From positions 25,803,619 to 25,867,618 of the forward strand of contig CM077648.1 of NCBI GenBank assembly GCA_039707465.1: DNA of 64,000 nucleotides, read 5' to 3'. This DNA comes from Rhabdophis nuchalis (lineage: Eukaryota; Chordata; Lepidosauria; Squamata; Natricidae). This document shows positions 35,590 to 45,001 of the stretch, piece by piece. The position numbers and the translations under genes were made by a program. A model generated the notes under the pieces. That model was not told the origin of the DNA. It searched no databases and saw only the letters and a program-made list of their open reading frames with translations. The number at the start of each line of letters is the position of its first letter. The first letter of the stretch is position 1.

Positions 35590-35925
35590 GGCTGGGTTCC
35601 CATGGTTATCACGCTTAAATGAAGCATGGGTTGCAGAACGAATGCAATGTTCTGGGTCCATCCGACGCATTAAGCACGAAACTAACCATAGAGAAATGTG
35701 ATTAGCTAGTTTTGGGATTCAGCGCGAACAGCTATCGGGTTGGCGCATCGAACTAAGCGACGGCTTGCTTCGTTGGAGCTCGCTGGCTGGGTAACCACTC
35801 TCCGGTTCCCCTCCATAGTGGAGTCATCAACCGTCGTTTACAAACGAGCCCAAGCCCAAAACAATCCCGTCACATTATGAGTTTGTCGGTGCATTGTGTG
35901 AACCAAGCTAAAAGATACAAGTTAT
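35590..35925. mobile_element. Possible ancient DNA-transposon remnant
   Basis: Imperfect inverted segments such as CCATGGTTATCACGCTTAA and TTAAGCACGAAACTAACCAT, plus CATTGTGTGAACCAAGCTAA, resemble a dispersed squamate repeat. Boundaries and class are uncertain. Confidence 0.35.
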
Positions 35926-36709
35926 AAATGGAAGGATAACAAGGCGTTCTTGCTTGGAATATTATCTCAAGTCAGCTGTCGTGCGAATAGAAACTACTCC
36001 AATTACTCCTTACAGATGTTACATATAAGGCATCTTTGTCTATTGATTTAAGAGGAAATTCCATTTAATCTAGTGGAATGTACTCAGAAGTAAATCCCCC
36101 CACACACTTTTTCTTCATTGGAAACCTTCTTGAACTTAAAAGGATGCCCTCCACCCTCCAAATTGAATATTAAAGGGATGTATTTACTTCTGGACAAAAA
36201 CATAAACCCAACTAACCTGGTTTATAATATAATCCTATGCTCCTTCCTATCTTTAGAATCTCACTAATGAATTGCCTATTTGAAAGTGAATCCCATTGTC
36301 TGGGAGTCCCCAGACGGAGAGACTAAATGGGATGGCCAGTTTTGGCTTGGTTGAGATCCTGCCTTCAATTAAGAAGCCTTCGTATTAAGTCTGATATGTA
36401 AATCTGGGTTTCCTGGGATACCAAATCAAGGGTGGTTCACCGACGTGGAAGTAGCTTCCATCGTGCATTCTTTCTCGACTTGGCTTCCTAGATGTGCTCC
36501 AGGGCTGAGTGATATAAATACAGGGTGCACTCATCTAAAAGGCGACAGGTTGGAGAAAGGCCAACAAGGCACTTGATGTCGTTCCATTAGCTTTACTCCT
36601 CCAAGAAACGTATATTTTCGGTGATGTAGATGAAAATAATCCTGCTCCTTCCCCTCCAAGTAATTATTGATTTTCTAGGTTGGAGATGGTTAAAGGCTAA
36701 ACTTAAGTC
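35926..36709. other. LEF1 upstream flank, no feature recognised
   Basis: Unique-looking sequence; AAGTAAATCCC near 36090 may be an old repeat scrap. Confidence 0.4.
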
Positions 36710-36710
36710 A

Positions 36711-36766
36711 GGGTGTCCAAACTTGGGAACTTTTAAGACTTGTGGACTTCAACTCCCAGAATTCCC
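36711..36766. mobile_element. Half copy of the palindromic MITE
   Basis: GTCCAAACTTGGGAACTTTT and GGACTTCAACTCCCAGAATT match one arm of the element at 37246-37399. The second arm is absent, so a deletion has removed the hairpin. Confidence 0.75.
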
Positions 36767-37136
36767 TGAATTTTAAATGTCCTTTGGGTAGGCATCTCAT
36801 TTTTGATCGAGGGAATTGAGGATCGGTAACACAGCCTAATACACACTCAGAAATAATCCCGGTGACTCTTCTTGAGTCTTAACTCCCACGTGAGCGCCAG
36901 ACCGTTAATATCAGCAGAGCGCCAGACCCAAGGATAAGGTGCAGGATTCACAAGAAAAAGAAAAACGCAAGAGAAACACGGACCAGTGGGCAGGATCGCT
37001 CTCCTCAGTGCCCCAAGAACATTGCAAGTGCATCATCGGGGTTAATCATCAGGCTTGGACCCCAGTGTGCGAACCTAACTCAACAAACAAACCAACAACG
37101 CATTTGCAGCTTAAAATCCGAGGGTGTCTGTCATCT

Positions 37137-37219
37137 ATAGGGCGCTTCGGTTAAGGTTTTGGTTATAGGGCGCTTCGATTAAAGTTTTGGTTATAGGACG
37201 CTTCGGTTAAGGTTTAAAC
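37137..37219. repeat. 28-bp minisatellite, about 2.8 units
   Basis: Unit ATAGGGCGCTTCGGTTAAGG followed by TTTTGGTT, repeated at 37137, 37165 and 37193 with a few changes. I do not recognise the unit from elsewhere in the window. Confidence 0.85.
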
Positions 37220-37245
37220 CACCACATAGCCTGAATAGTCTATTT

Positions 37246-37399
37246 CAGGGGTGTCCAAACTTGGGAACTTTTAAGACTTGTGGACTTCAACTCCCAGAAT
37301 TCCCCAGCCAGCATGGGGAGTTCACCAGCATGGTTGGCTAAGGAATTCTGGGAGTTGAAGTCCACAAGTCTTAAAAGTTCCCAAGTTTGAACAGCCCTG
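37246..37399. mobile_element. Palindromic hAT-type MITE, 154 bp, perfect duplication
   Basis: Same outer ends as 21179-21313 (GGTGTCCAAACTTGGGAACT) but with a longer loop (CATGGGGAGTTCACCAGCATG region). The exact duplication GTCTATTT lies at 37238-37245 and 37400-37407. Confidence 0.9.
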
Positions 37400-37407
37400 G
37401 TCTATTT

Positions 37408-38049
37408 TATGGATTTATAATCAATGGGTCTATTTTATGCCCATTTTATTCTGACGTGGTGGTTGTAGTACCTCGGGACAAGATGTCTGGCCGATAAGGG
37501 CGAGCTAGCTTGGATCCAGATGACTCCTTCGTGGCTTGATAGGTCGTGGGGGGGATCGCCCAGTTTGGACGATTCTCTTTAGCTCGCCGATTGCTCTGCG
37601 GCCCCAAGCAAGCGGGCAAGTCCTGTTAAACCAAGGTACGGTTAAATCTGGGGTTAACTGTTTTACCTGGCTAATTCCTGAACCACAAGCTAGCCAGGCT
37701 ACTCGAGTCCCGCGCGTCGGGTGAACCCAGCGCATTGAATGGTTGGGAGTAAACCACAGACCAATTAACAATGGATAACCTTTGCCCGCCGACCCAGCCA
37801 AGCCTGTGGACCGGAAAAAGATCCGGAAATGTACTCAGTTTAATGAAAAACAAATGAGGTGGGACGAAAAGGTGGGGTGAGGGGTGTGTGTGTGAAAGCA
37901 AACAAGCCAGTGGAGAAGGGAGGGAGGGTGTGTGTGTGCGTGCGCGCGTGTGTCATACTGGGCGAGTCAGCTCTGAAACAAAACACGTTCTACTCGCGTG
38001 TGTAAACCTTAAAAACGCACTCATACAGATACATAAACGGTGTATTTGT
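37408..38049. other. LEF1 upstream flank
   Basis: Moderately GC-rich with a TG run near 37880-37950. No supported feature. Confidence 0.4.
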
Positions 38050-38650
38050 TGACTTGAGGGGGTGTGTGGAAGAAAAAGAAAGGCGCAGCGAAGCTCGCGC
38101 GCAAATAAACCGGGGACTGGCCAGGCTGAGGGGCGAGCTAGCAACCGAGCCGTTGCGTGAGAAAGGCCACCGCGGCAGCCTCTCCTTATATAGGCAGGAG
38201 GCGGGGTTAGAGGGCGCGCAGGGGCGGGGCGGGGTCTCCCTTTGAAGTCCCGCCGGCTGTCTCTTTCATCCTCTCCCTCGCTTCCCCTTTCTGGCCTCTT
38301 TGTGTGACTAAATTTGGCAAGAGCGGGGGAGCCGCGCCAGGTTTTCCACGTGTGCTCCGAGCGCCCAGCTGAGCAGGCAAAGGTTCTCTTCCGGGTAAGG
38401 AGACCGAGGGAAAGATCAAAGAGTTTGGGGAGTTGAATCTGAAATGCGACTTGGAAATAACAGTTAAAAAAGAAGAGGAGGAGGAGGAGGAAGCGGGGGG
38501 GGGGGCACCCCAACCCACCGAGCCTGACGCATCTCAGCCTCCGGACAAACTGAGTGGATGGAGCAGGAGGAACCCTGAGTTAAAAAAAAAACCAAAACCT
38601 AAATCAAAGCAATCAGAGGAAGCGGATTAGTTTTCCTTCCTCCCACGTTT
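38050..38650. promoter_or_regulatory. Candidate upstream CpG-rich regulatory block
   Basis: A second CpG-rich segment, about 8.5 kb upstream of the LEF1 ATG. It has GC boxes (GGGGCGGGGCGGGG, 38221-38234), a TATA-like CCTTATATAGG (38184-38194), a CCTTTGAA core (38239-38246) and AGATCAAAG (38413-38421). No inverted repeats or 8-bp duplication were found, unlike the GC-rich MITE at 2823. It could be a promoter, for example of a noncoding antisense transcript, or an enhancer. No transcript can be supported from sequence. Confidence 0.35.
38413..38421 (+). promoter_or_regulatory. TCF/LEF-type motif AGATCAAAG
   Basis: Exact core in the upstream GC-rich block, with a second core in inverse orientation (CCTTTGAA) 170 bp away. 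Function is inferred. Confidence 0.35.
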
Positions 38651-39125
38651 CCAAGTGCGTTTGGCATGTTGGCAATTACATTAGGAGAGAGGGTGTAGCT
38701 TGCTCTCGCTTTGCCCCCTTAATAACTCATCCTCTTCCACTGGCAGTGTGGTTGTTATTATATATTTTATTCATTAAACATGAAACTCAGTCAAATGAAC
38801 GTTCAAAAATGCCTCACAATTATTATTATTATTTACTTTATTCATAAAACATGAAACTCAGCCAACTGAACATTTAAAAATGCATTGCAAATAATATTGA
38901 CTGGTGCTAATGGTTGATACAGTTTGCTCCCAGCATCCTAGGTATCAACCAAGTATCTTCTTAGAATGTAAGATGTTCCAAGTAGCGCGGTTTTTTGCAG
39001 TTTCGCTGGTGTTATTGCAGAAAGCTGCAATTTGCTGATATATTTAGTAAACTTTTTGGACATGGTGCCAAGTGCCCCGATGACAATGGGTGTCACTGTG
39101 ACATGCTTCATCCATAGCCGTGTAG

Positions 39126-39126
<1 letters not shown>

Positions 39127-39201
<75 letters not shown>

Positions 39202-39228
39202 GTAGTAGTAGTAGTAGTAGTAGTAGTA
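39127..39228. repeat. (ATT)n followed by (AGT)n
   Basis: About 74 bp of ATT and 28 bp of AGT, lying between two LINE 3' ends of the cluster. Confidence 0.95.
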
Positions 39229-39614
39229 CTATCTCTTTTATTCATTTAAACATGAAACTCAGTCAACTGAACATTTAAAGTTGTCACAAATACCATTGAC
39301 TGGTGCTAATGGTTGATACAGGTTGCTGCCACGATCTTAGGCATCAACTAAGTATCTTCTTAAAATATATGATGTTCCTAGTACCGCAGTTTTTTGCAGT
39401 TCCGCTTGAAGGAACTGCAATATTTATTATTATCTCTTTTACTCATTAAACATGAAACTCAGTCAACTGAACATTCAAAAATGCATCACAATTGTTATTA
39501 TTATTTACTTTATTCATTAAACATGAAACTCAATCAATTGAACATTTAAAGATGTCACAAATACCATTGACTGGTGCTAATGGTTGATACGGTTTGCTAC
39601 CAGCGTCCTAGGTA

Positions 39615-39929
39615 TCAACCAAGTACCTTCTTAAAATATAAGATGTTCCGAGTAGTGCAGTTTTTTGCAGTTCCGCTGGTGTTATTGTAGGAAGCTGCAA
39701 TTTGTTTGGACATGGTGCCAAGTACCCTGATGACAATGGGTAACACTGTTACATGCTTCATCCATAGCCATGTAGTTTTGATGGCCAGGTCACAATATTT
39801 CATGATTTTCCCCCAGTTCTTTTTCTTCAACTTTGGCGTCTCCTGGTGCAGCGATATCAATAAACTGTATGCTTCAGCTCTCGACAATCGTGATATCTCT
39901 GGTGTGTTGTGTTCCAAATGACGATCCAT
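39615..39929 (-). pseudogene. LINE ORF2 C-terminal fragment (R4/Dong-like?)
   Basis: A 104-residue open stretch ending in a stop. WGKIMKYCDLAIKTTWLWMK, VLPIVIRVLGTMSKQI and TAKNCTTRNILYFKKVLG follow the usual pattern after the RT of R2/R4-type LINEs: '…Y.DL…W…V.VVPVVIGALG…' then 'LQK..LLGTARILRKVL'. Family assignment is from this pattern only. No RT or endonuclease core is present. Confidence 0.55.
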
Positions 39930-39960
39930 CGGTATTTGAAAGTAACAAATGCATCACAAT

Positions 39961-40086
39961 TGTTGTTGTTGTTGTTGTTTGTTCTCCTTCTCCTCCTCCT
40001 CCTCCTCCTCCTCCTCCTCCTCCTCCTCCTCCTCCTCCTCCTCCTCCTCCTCCTCCTCCTCCTTCTTCTTCTTCTTCTTCTTCTTA
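39961..40086. repeat. Compound (GTT)n (CTC)n (TTC)n
   Basis: Short GTT run, about 78 bp CTC, then about 25 bp TTC. Poly-Pro, poly-Leu and poly-Ser frames here are artefacts. Confidence 0.95.
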
Positions 40087-41488
40087 TTTTACAAAGTTAT
40101 AGATCCCTCCTGTCTTTTCGCTGTTTGAAGCCATTAGAACAAAGATGTTGAGAAGGATTACTGCTAGTATTACTTTTTATTCCTCTCTCCTGTGACACAC
40201 AGTAAAACCCCTTCAATGATCTTGCATCGAAACTAGAGGAGGAGGGGGGAATCTGCCTTTAAATTAATCCCTAATTATTGCGCAGCAGTTTCTTTCTGAT
40301 TTACTGAACTTGGTAGTTGCCCAGAAATTTCATGTGTGTGACACAGAAGAACAATAATTGAAACAAACTTTCTGGAAGAATCTTCTGCCTGGCCAAGATA
40401 AACTGAGAACCAGATGTGTGCAGTTACAACGGGTTCTTCAAATACAGCGATTTCCTCTTGATTCAGCTTTAGCTATCGTTCTGGCAAAACATTAGCCAAG
40501 GGAACTGTTTGTAGAATGGTGCTGTTTCCGAAACATCTGTTAAAACTACTTTTAAATTTCAGCTTGGTATCCCACTATTTTCCTTTCAGTGAACTGAGAG
40601 GTTTTAATGGATAAATCAATCTCTTCTGAAGGATTTGGCCCCACAATCCATTCAGTTCGGCTGTATGGCAACTGGGATAATGACAAGATTGGACGTTTAT
40701 ATGCTGATCTTCCATAACTCAGGGTTTCCCGGATAGATTGGGCTCTATCTCCCATATTCTGCAGAAATTGTGCATTTTGTGGCACAACTGTCCCATCAGT
40801 TGATTGTTTTTTGTCCAAATGAGGCATTTGTTTTAAGAGAAAATTTCCTTTAAACATATACACATAGAGATATATTTGTACCAATACAGGTGTATTTTGT
40901 TGCAACGAATACTAAAATTTGTTTGAAGGAGGGAAACAGAATTTCTTTTCATTAAAATTAAAATGGAAAACCAGTTAAACGAAGAAATGCAACCTGAGCA
41001 GAACAAAGTATCTGCTGACAGACAGCTTAATCAAAGGCACACACATGCTAATAAATGTGTCCCATTGAGTTCAACTGGGCATTATTCCAAGAATTCTCCA
41101 GTAAGTAGGTTTTTAAAAAGCTTTCCATTGCTGCAAAGGGAATTTTTATAGCCTAATTACTGAGCGTGTTTATATAACATATTAAATGAGTGGCAATTCG
41201 ACTAACTAATGTGAATATAAACATAGGTTCCTTAATCATAGCTGTTAATTTCTCTATGGTTATTAAACCTACAAAGCCAAGCTAGTACTACCCCAGAACT
41301 CCACAACTTGTAGAACTGCTTACAAGATTTGTAAGTAAAGAAAACATGCCCGTATGAATAATTTTCCAAAATTGTCTTGCAATATATTGTACAATCTAGC
41401 ATAAATGTGATTATTTCAGCCATAGCTAAATGTGATATATTAAAGTGGCTTGTAAAATATTATGCCTTAGCATTTGCCAGTTGTGGTT
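40087..41488. other. Intergenic, no feature recognised
   Basis: AT-rich. GTCCCATTGAGTTCAACTGG near 41060 may be a scrap of a dispersed squamate repeat. Confidence 0.4.
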
Positions 41489-41496
41489 GCCTAATG

Positions 41497-41629
41497 CAGA
41501 GATGTCAAACTCATTGTCACAGACCAGATGCATCATGCGATAGCCACACCCACACGGTTTAGTGAAAGAGAAAAAAAGTCGCAATATGTCACGTAATGCC
41601 ACAGTGATGATGCAAGTTTGACATCCCTG
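41497..41629. mobile_element. Short hAT-type MITE, perfect duplication
   Basis: CAGAGATGTCAAACTCATTG at the left and CAAGTTTGACATCCCTG at the right. The exact duplication GCCTAATG lies at 41489-41496 and 41630-41637. 133 bp. Confidence 0.9.
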
Positions 41630-41915
41630 GCCTAATGGGTTAATTATCAGAATATAAATAGGTTTTATTAAGACTCAACTTTTATGATTCTTGTTATAAT
41701 TTAAAAACCACAAATCTTCATGAAAAACCAGTTAAGATTTTTCTAAAATGACAATTAAAAAAAATATTTGAATGTAATTGCCATTATATTCAAAATGACA
41801 TCATATATAGCTGAACCTGGAGTATCAGCAAATATTATGACAGTAGAACTTCATTTCTGTAATTTTATTTACCTCAGAAATGTGTCTGTTGAAAACATCT
41901 AGTCATGTTCTAGAG

Positions 41916-42050
41916 CAGGGGTGTCAAATTCACGTCATCATGGCAGCTTCGTGTGACTTATCAGAACTCCCCCCCCCCTTTGCTAAACTGGGCATGGGTG
42001 TGGCCAGCGCGTGATGTATCTTGCCCGCAGGCCGGGAGTTTGACATCATG
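41916..42050. mobile_element. Short hAT-type MITE, GTGTCAAA family
   Basis: CAGGGGTGTCAAATTCACG at the left and GAGTTTGACATCATG at the right. Flanks TTCTAGAG (41908-41915) and TTCTAGAA (42051-42058) are a 7/8 duplication. Its right flank is also the left flank of the next element. Confidence 0.85.
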
Positions 42051-42058
42051 TTCTAGAA

Positions 42059-42193
42059 CAGGGGTCTGCAAAGTCGGCTCTTTTAAGACTGGTGGACTTC
42101 AACTCCCAGAATTCCCCAGCCAGCTATGCTGGCTGGGGAACTCTGGGAGTTGAAGTCCACCAGTCTTAAAAGAGCCGACTTTGCAGACCCCTG
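42059..42193. mobile_element. 135-bp palindromic hAT-type MITE, perfect duplication
   Basis: CAGGGGTCTGCAAAGTCGGC inward from both ends, near-perfect palindrome. The exact duplication TTCTAGAA lies at 42051-42058 and 42194-42201. It shares its left target copy with the element ending at 42050. Confidence 0.92.
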
Positions 42194-42215
42194 TTCTAGA
42201 ACATATCCCCTAGTA

Positions 42216-42350
42216 CAGAGGTCTGCAAAGTTGGCTCTTTTAAGACTGGTGGACTTCAACTCCCAGAATTCCCCAGGCAGCTATGCTGGCTGGGGAATTC
42301 TGGGAGTTGAGGTCCACCAGTCTTAAAAGAGCCAACTTTGCAGACCCCTG
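42216..42350. mobile_element. 135-bp palindromic hAT-type MITE, perfect duplication
   Basis: CAGAGGTCTGCAAAGTTGGC / GCCAACTTTGCAGACCCCTG ends. The exact duplication CCCTAGTA lies at 42208-42215 and 42351-42358. Only 22 bp separate it from the previous copy. Confidence 0.92.
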
Positions 42351-42358
42351 CCCTAGTA

Positions 42359-43070
42359 AGAATGCATGGTTTGTTAGTCATTGACCAGCATAAATCCAGT
42401 AACATTATCTGACACATCCTATCGTTTTGCTATTTGGAAATAAGGAGCATGTAATCTTCCTATTTTTCTGCAATGTTGAATAGGAACTTAGTTGGGGGGG
42501 GGGGAATCAATAAGAGGTTTGACTCTAACAATTCATTTCTACAGGAAATAGGTGGAAAAACAGTACACTGTATATTCTCCGCATGCATTTTTCAGACAAG
42601 TCAAAATCTTAAAAAAGGATGAGACTTATGGTAATGTAATGGAGAGTGTTGAAATCATTCAAAAAATAGCTAGATGAAATGAATGAGCATTTACCCCATG
42701 GCTCAAACAGCTGTGCTTATTCTGTTGATGATGTTGCAGCCAGACAAAGTGTCTGTACAGCTTCCAGCTAGATGCTGCACGTAGAGAATGCCCAGCCCGG
42801 AAATATTGGCCAGCAACATTTGACCAAGAGATATACAACTGCTCTAGTTAGGAACAAATGATGTCATTAGGATCATGAAGTAAAGCATCTCAATCAATCA
42901 TATTTTTTGGTTCTGAGAGCTTGATTACCAGCAATGGCTCTTAGAGAAAGCTCATTATAGTGTGACTGGGCTAAACATCTAATTATTTTCTCCAAAAGAA
43001 GCATATTAGCAAAATCCCAGAATTTTCTGCAATATGTACTGTATGTTTGGTGCAATTCACTGAATTCAAC
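42359..43070. other. Intergenic, no feature recognised
   Basis: AT-rich unique DNA. Confidence 0.4.
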
Positions 43071-43078
43071 ATATGGAC

Positions 43079-43313
43079 CAGTGGTGAAATTCAACATTTT
43101 TTACTACCAGTTCGGTGGGCATGGCTTGGTGGGCATGGCAGGGGAAGGATACCACAAAATCTCCATTCCCTCCACACTTCTGGGGGAAGGATATTGCAAG
43201 ATCTCCATTCCCACCCCACTCTGGGGCCAGCCGGAGGTGATATTTGCCAGCTACTCAAAATTTCCGCTACCAGTTCTCTAGAACCTGTCAAAACCTGTTG
43301 AATTTCACCCCTG
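43079..43313. mobile_element. hAT-type MITE, CAGTGGTGAAATT family
   Basis: CAGTGGTGAAATTCAACATT at the left and TTGAATTTCACCCCTG at the right. Flanks ATATGGAC and GTATGGAC (7/8). Internal GTTCGGTGGGCATGGCTTGG is shared with 49521-49787. Confidence 0.85.
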
Positions 43314-43492
43314 GTATGGACTGGATACTTTTCTTAACCCCAATATGAAACTGGATGATGTCAGTGATGAGTTTTCACACAGGAAAAATTCAATTCTTGA
43401 TCATTCTTTCTGTTCTCAAGGAGTACAGTTTTTCTGCATGAGAGATTTGGGTGGTATGTTGATGGGCGACTCTCCTAAAAGTAATGGACAGC

Positions 43493-43737
43493 AAATGTTA
43501 CTTTCTTAGGAGCCATGGTGAGGCAGTGGTGAGAACACAGTACTATAGGCTAACTCACTACTCGCTTCAAGGGTTCGATCCTGAATGGCTCAAAGTTGAC
43601 TCAGCCTTCCATCCTTCCAAAGTCAGTAAAATGAAGACCCAGACTGTTGGAGGTAATATGCTGACTCTGTAAACTGTTTAGAGAGGGCTGTAAAGCACTA
43701 TGCAGCGGTATAGAAGTCTACGTGCTATTGCTATCCT
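43493..43737 (+). mobile_element. Sauria-type tRNA-derived SINE
   Basis: Pol III B-box-like AGGGTTCGATCCT, the body GACTCAGCCTTCCATCCTTC, and the 3' end CTGTAAACTGTTTAGAGAGG followed by GCTATTGCTATC. The 3' end of this SINE class is derived from BovB LINEs. It is diverged in the tRNA part. Confidence 0.82.
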
Positions 43738-43743
43738 TCTTGT

Positions 43744-44070
43744 GCCATATCCGTCACTGGACATTGGCGATCATGTTGGCGATCTTATTTTTATCAACAG
43801 CTGCATGAAAAAATGCTGCTGAGTTTTGTTCAAACCAATCCTTTAGATTTTGAAGCCACGATTTTCTTCTTCTGCCTGGGTCTTGTTTTCCTTCAATCTT
43901 TCCCTGGAAGATTGGTGTATTTTTCCAGGTGTCGCATTGCAGGTCCAAAATATTGTAACTTTCGCTTTTTAATGGTTTTGATGATTTTCCTTTGCTTTCC
44001 CAATATCACCTCCTCATTTCTGATTGTGGCAACCCAGTTTATATGTAACAGCCATTTGTAAATCCCCTAT
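43744..44070 (-). pseudogene. RTE/BovB-like LINE ORF2 C-terminal fragment
   Basis: The minus strand encodes, across frame breaks, EEVILGKQRKIIKTIKKRKL QYFG-like residues, then GKIEGKQDPGRRRKSWLQNL, KDWFEQNSAAFFHAAVDKNK and IANMIANV plus stop. This is the familiar C terminus of RTE-type ORF2 (…KIEGKRG.GRR..SWL.NLR.W…MIAN). RT and endonuclease parts are absent. It directly abuts the SINE at 43493-43737. Confidence 0.7.
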
Positions 44071-44160
44071 ACAAATAGCTATTGCTACTGCTGTTAACAT
44101 TTCTTTGGTATTTAATGAATTTTTGTTTAAGAAACCAACCACTTTCCTGTCAAGTATTTA

Positions 44161-44999
44161 CCGTATTTTTCAGAATATAAGACTCCTCCCCTAAAAGAGG
44201 GTGAAAATTTGGGTGCGTCTTCTACACTGAATGTAGCCCCACCCACCCACCAGCTCCAACCCTTTGGCTTCTGCCTCCCAGCAATTTACCTCCTTGCAGT
44301 AAACGGGGGCTTGCAGAGGCTACAATAGGCTATAAGAATCCCTAAAGCCTGAAACAGCTGATGATCAGGAGAAATTGAAAGTGAAACTTGCTGTTTGCTC
44401 CACTGGCAAATTGCTGGGAGGCAGATTCCCCCCCCCCCCCCTCCTTGTGCTAATCAGGCTGTTTGCTGCAAGGAGGTAAGTCAATAACTATAAATGCCTA
44501 TAGAATGTTCAAATTATTAGACTTATTTTTTAAATACGGCTTTATTATTGTTCTAGACCAGGGGTCTGCAAAGTTGGCTCTTTTAAGATGGGTGGACTTC
44601 AAGTCCCAGAATTCCCCAGCCAGCTACATTGGCTGGGGGATTCTGGGAGTTGAAGTCCACCCGTCTTAAAAGAGCCAACTTTGCAGACCCCTGTTCTAGA
44701 CTGTTTTAAAAAATGAAGAAGCTTTTTAAAATAAATGCTCCATCTGAAGAGGCCCAGTGCTATTGTATCTTCTTTTAAATAGCAGAGAATAACTATACTT
44801 CCAGAAAGCACATCAATTTTAACAGCATCTGTACAAGTATAGTCTGAAAGGTAACATTACAAAGTATATATTGTCTGTCCTGTTTGTTGCAAGGAGGCAA
44901 ATTGCTGGGAGGCAGAGGCAGATATTTTTCCCTTGTTTTCCTCCCCAAAAGCTAGGTGCGTGTTATACTTTGACGCGTCTTCTAATCCAAAAAATACGG
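44161..44999. mobile_element. Tc1/mariner-like MITE with a nested palindromic MITE
   Basis: CCGTATTTTTCAGAATATAA at the left and TTCTAATCCAAAAAATACGG at the right, TA on both sides (44159-44160, 45000-45001). It contains the 135-bp element at 44559-44693, which is therefore younger. Confidence 0.85.
44559..44693. mobile_element. 135-bp palindromic hAT-type MITE, perfect duplication
   Basis: CAGGGGTCTGCAAAGTTGGC inward from both ends. The exact duplication TTCTAGAC lies at 44551-44558 and 44694-44701. Its target closely resembles that of 42059 (TTCTAGAA). Confidence 0.92.
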
Positions 45000-45001
45000 T
45001 A

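Larger units (their letters stand above)
38764..39957 (-). mobile_element. Cluster of truncated R4/Dong-like LINE 3' ends separated by TAA/ATT arrays
   Basis: The same 3' end (plus-strand start TTCATTAAACATGAAACTCA) occurs at about 38768, 38841, 39240, 39443 and 39516. The copies are truncated at different 5' points: about 54, 290, 190, 57 and 440 bp. Each junction is bordered by TAT/ATT triplets. The longest copy encodes a C-terminal ORF2 fragment. The pattern fits repeated insertion into a triplet repeat. Confidence 0.7.

Noticed and set aside
37137..37219. CRISPR-like array
   Set aside because: Direct 28-bp repeats have no unique spacers, and the DNA is clearly vertebrate.
38184..38194. 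CCTTATATAGG as a serum response (CArG) box
   Set aside because: It has seven A/T between CC and GG instead of six; kept only as a TATA-like motif.
39833..40151. Poly-Pro and poly-Leu frames
   Set aside because: CTC/TTC microsatellite translation.
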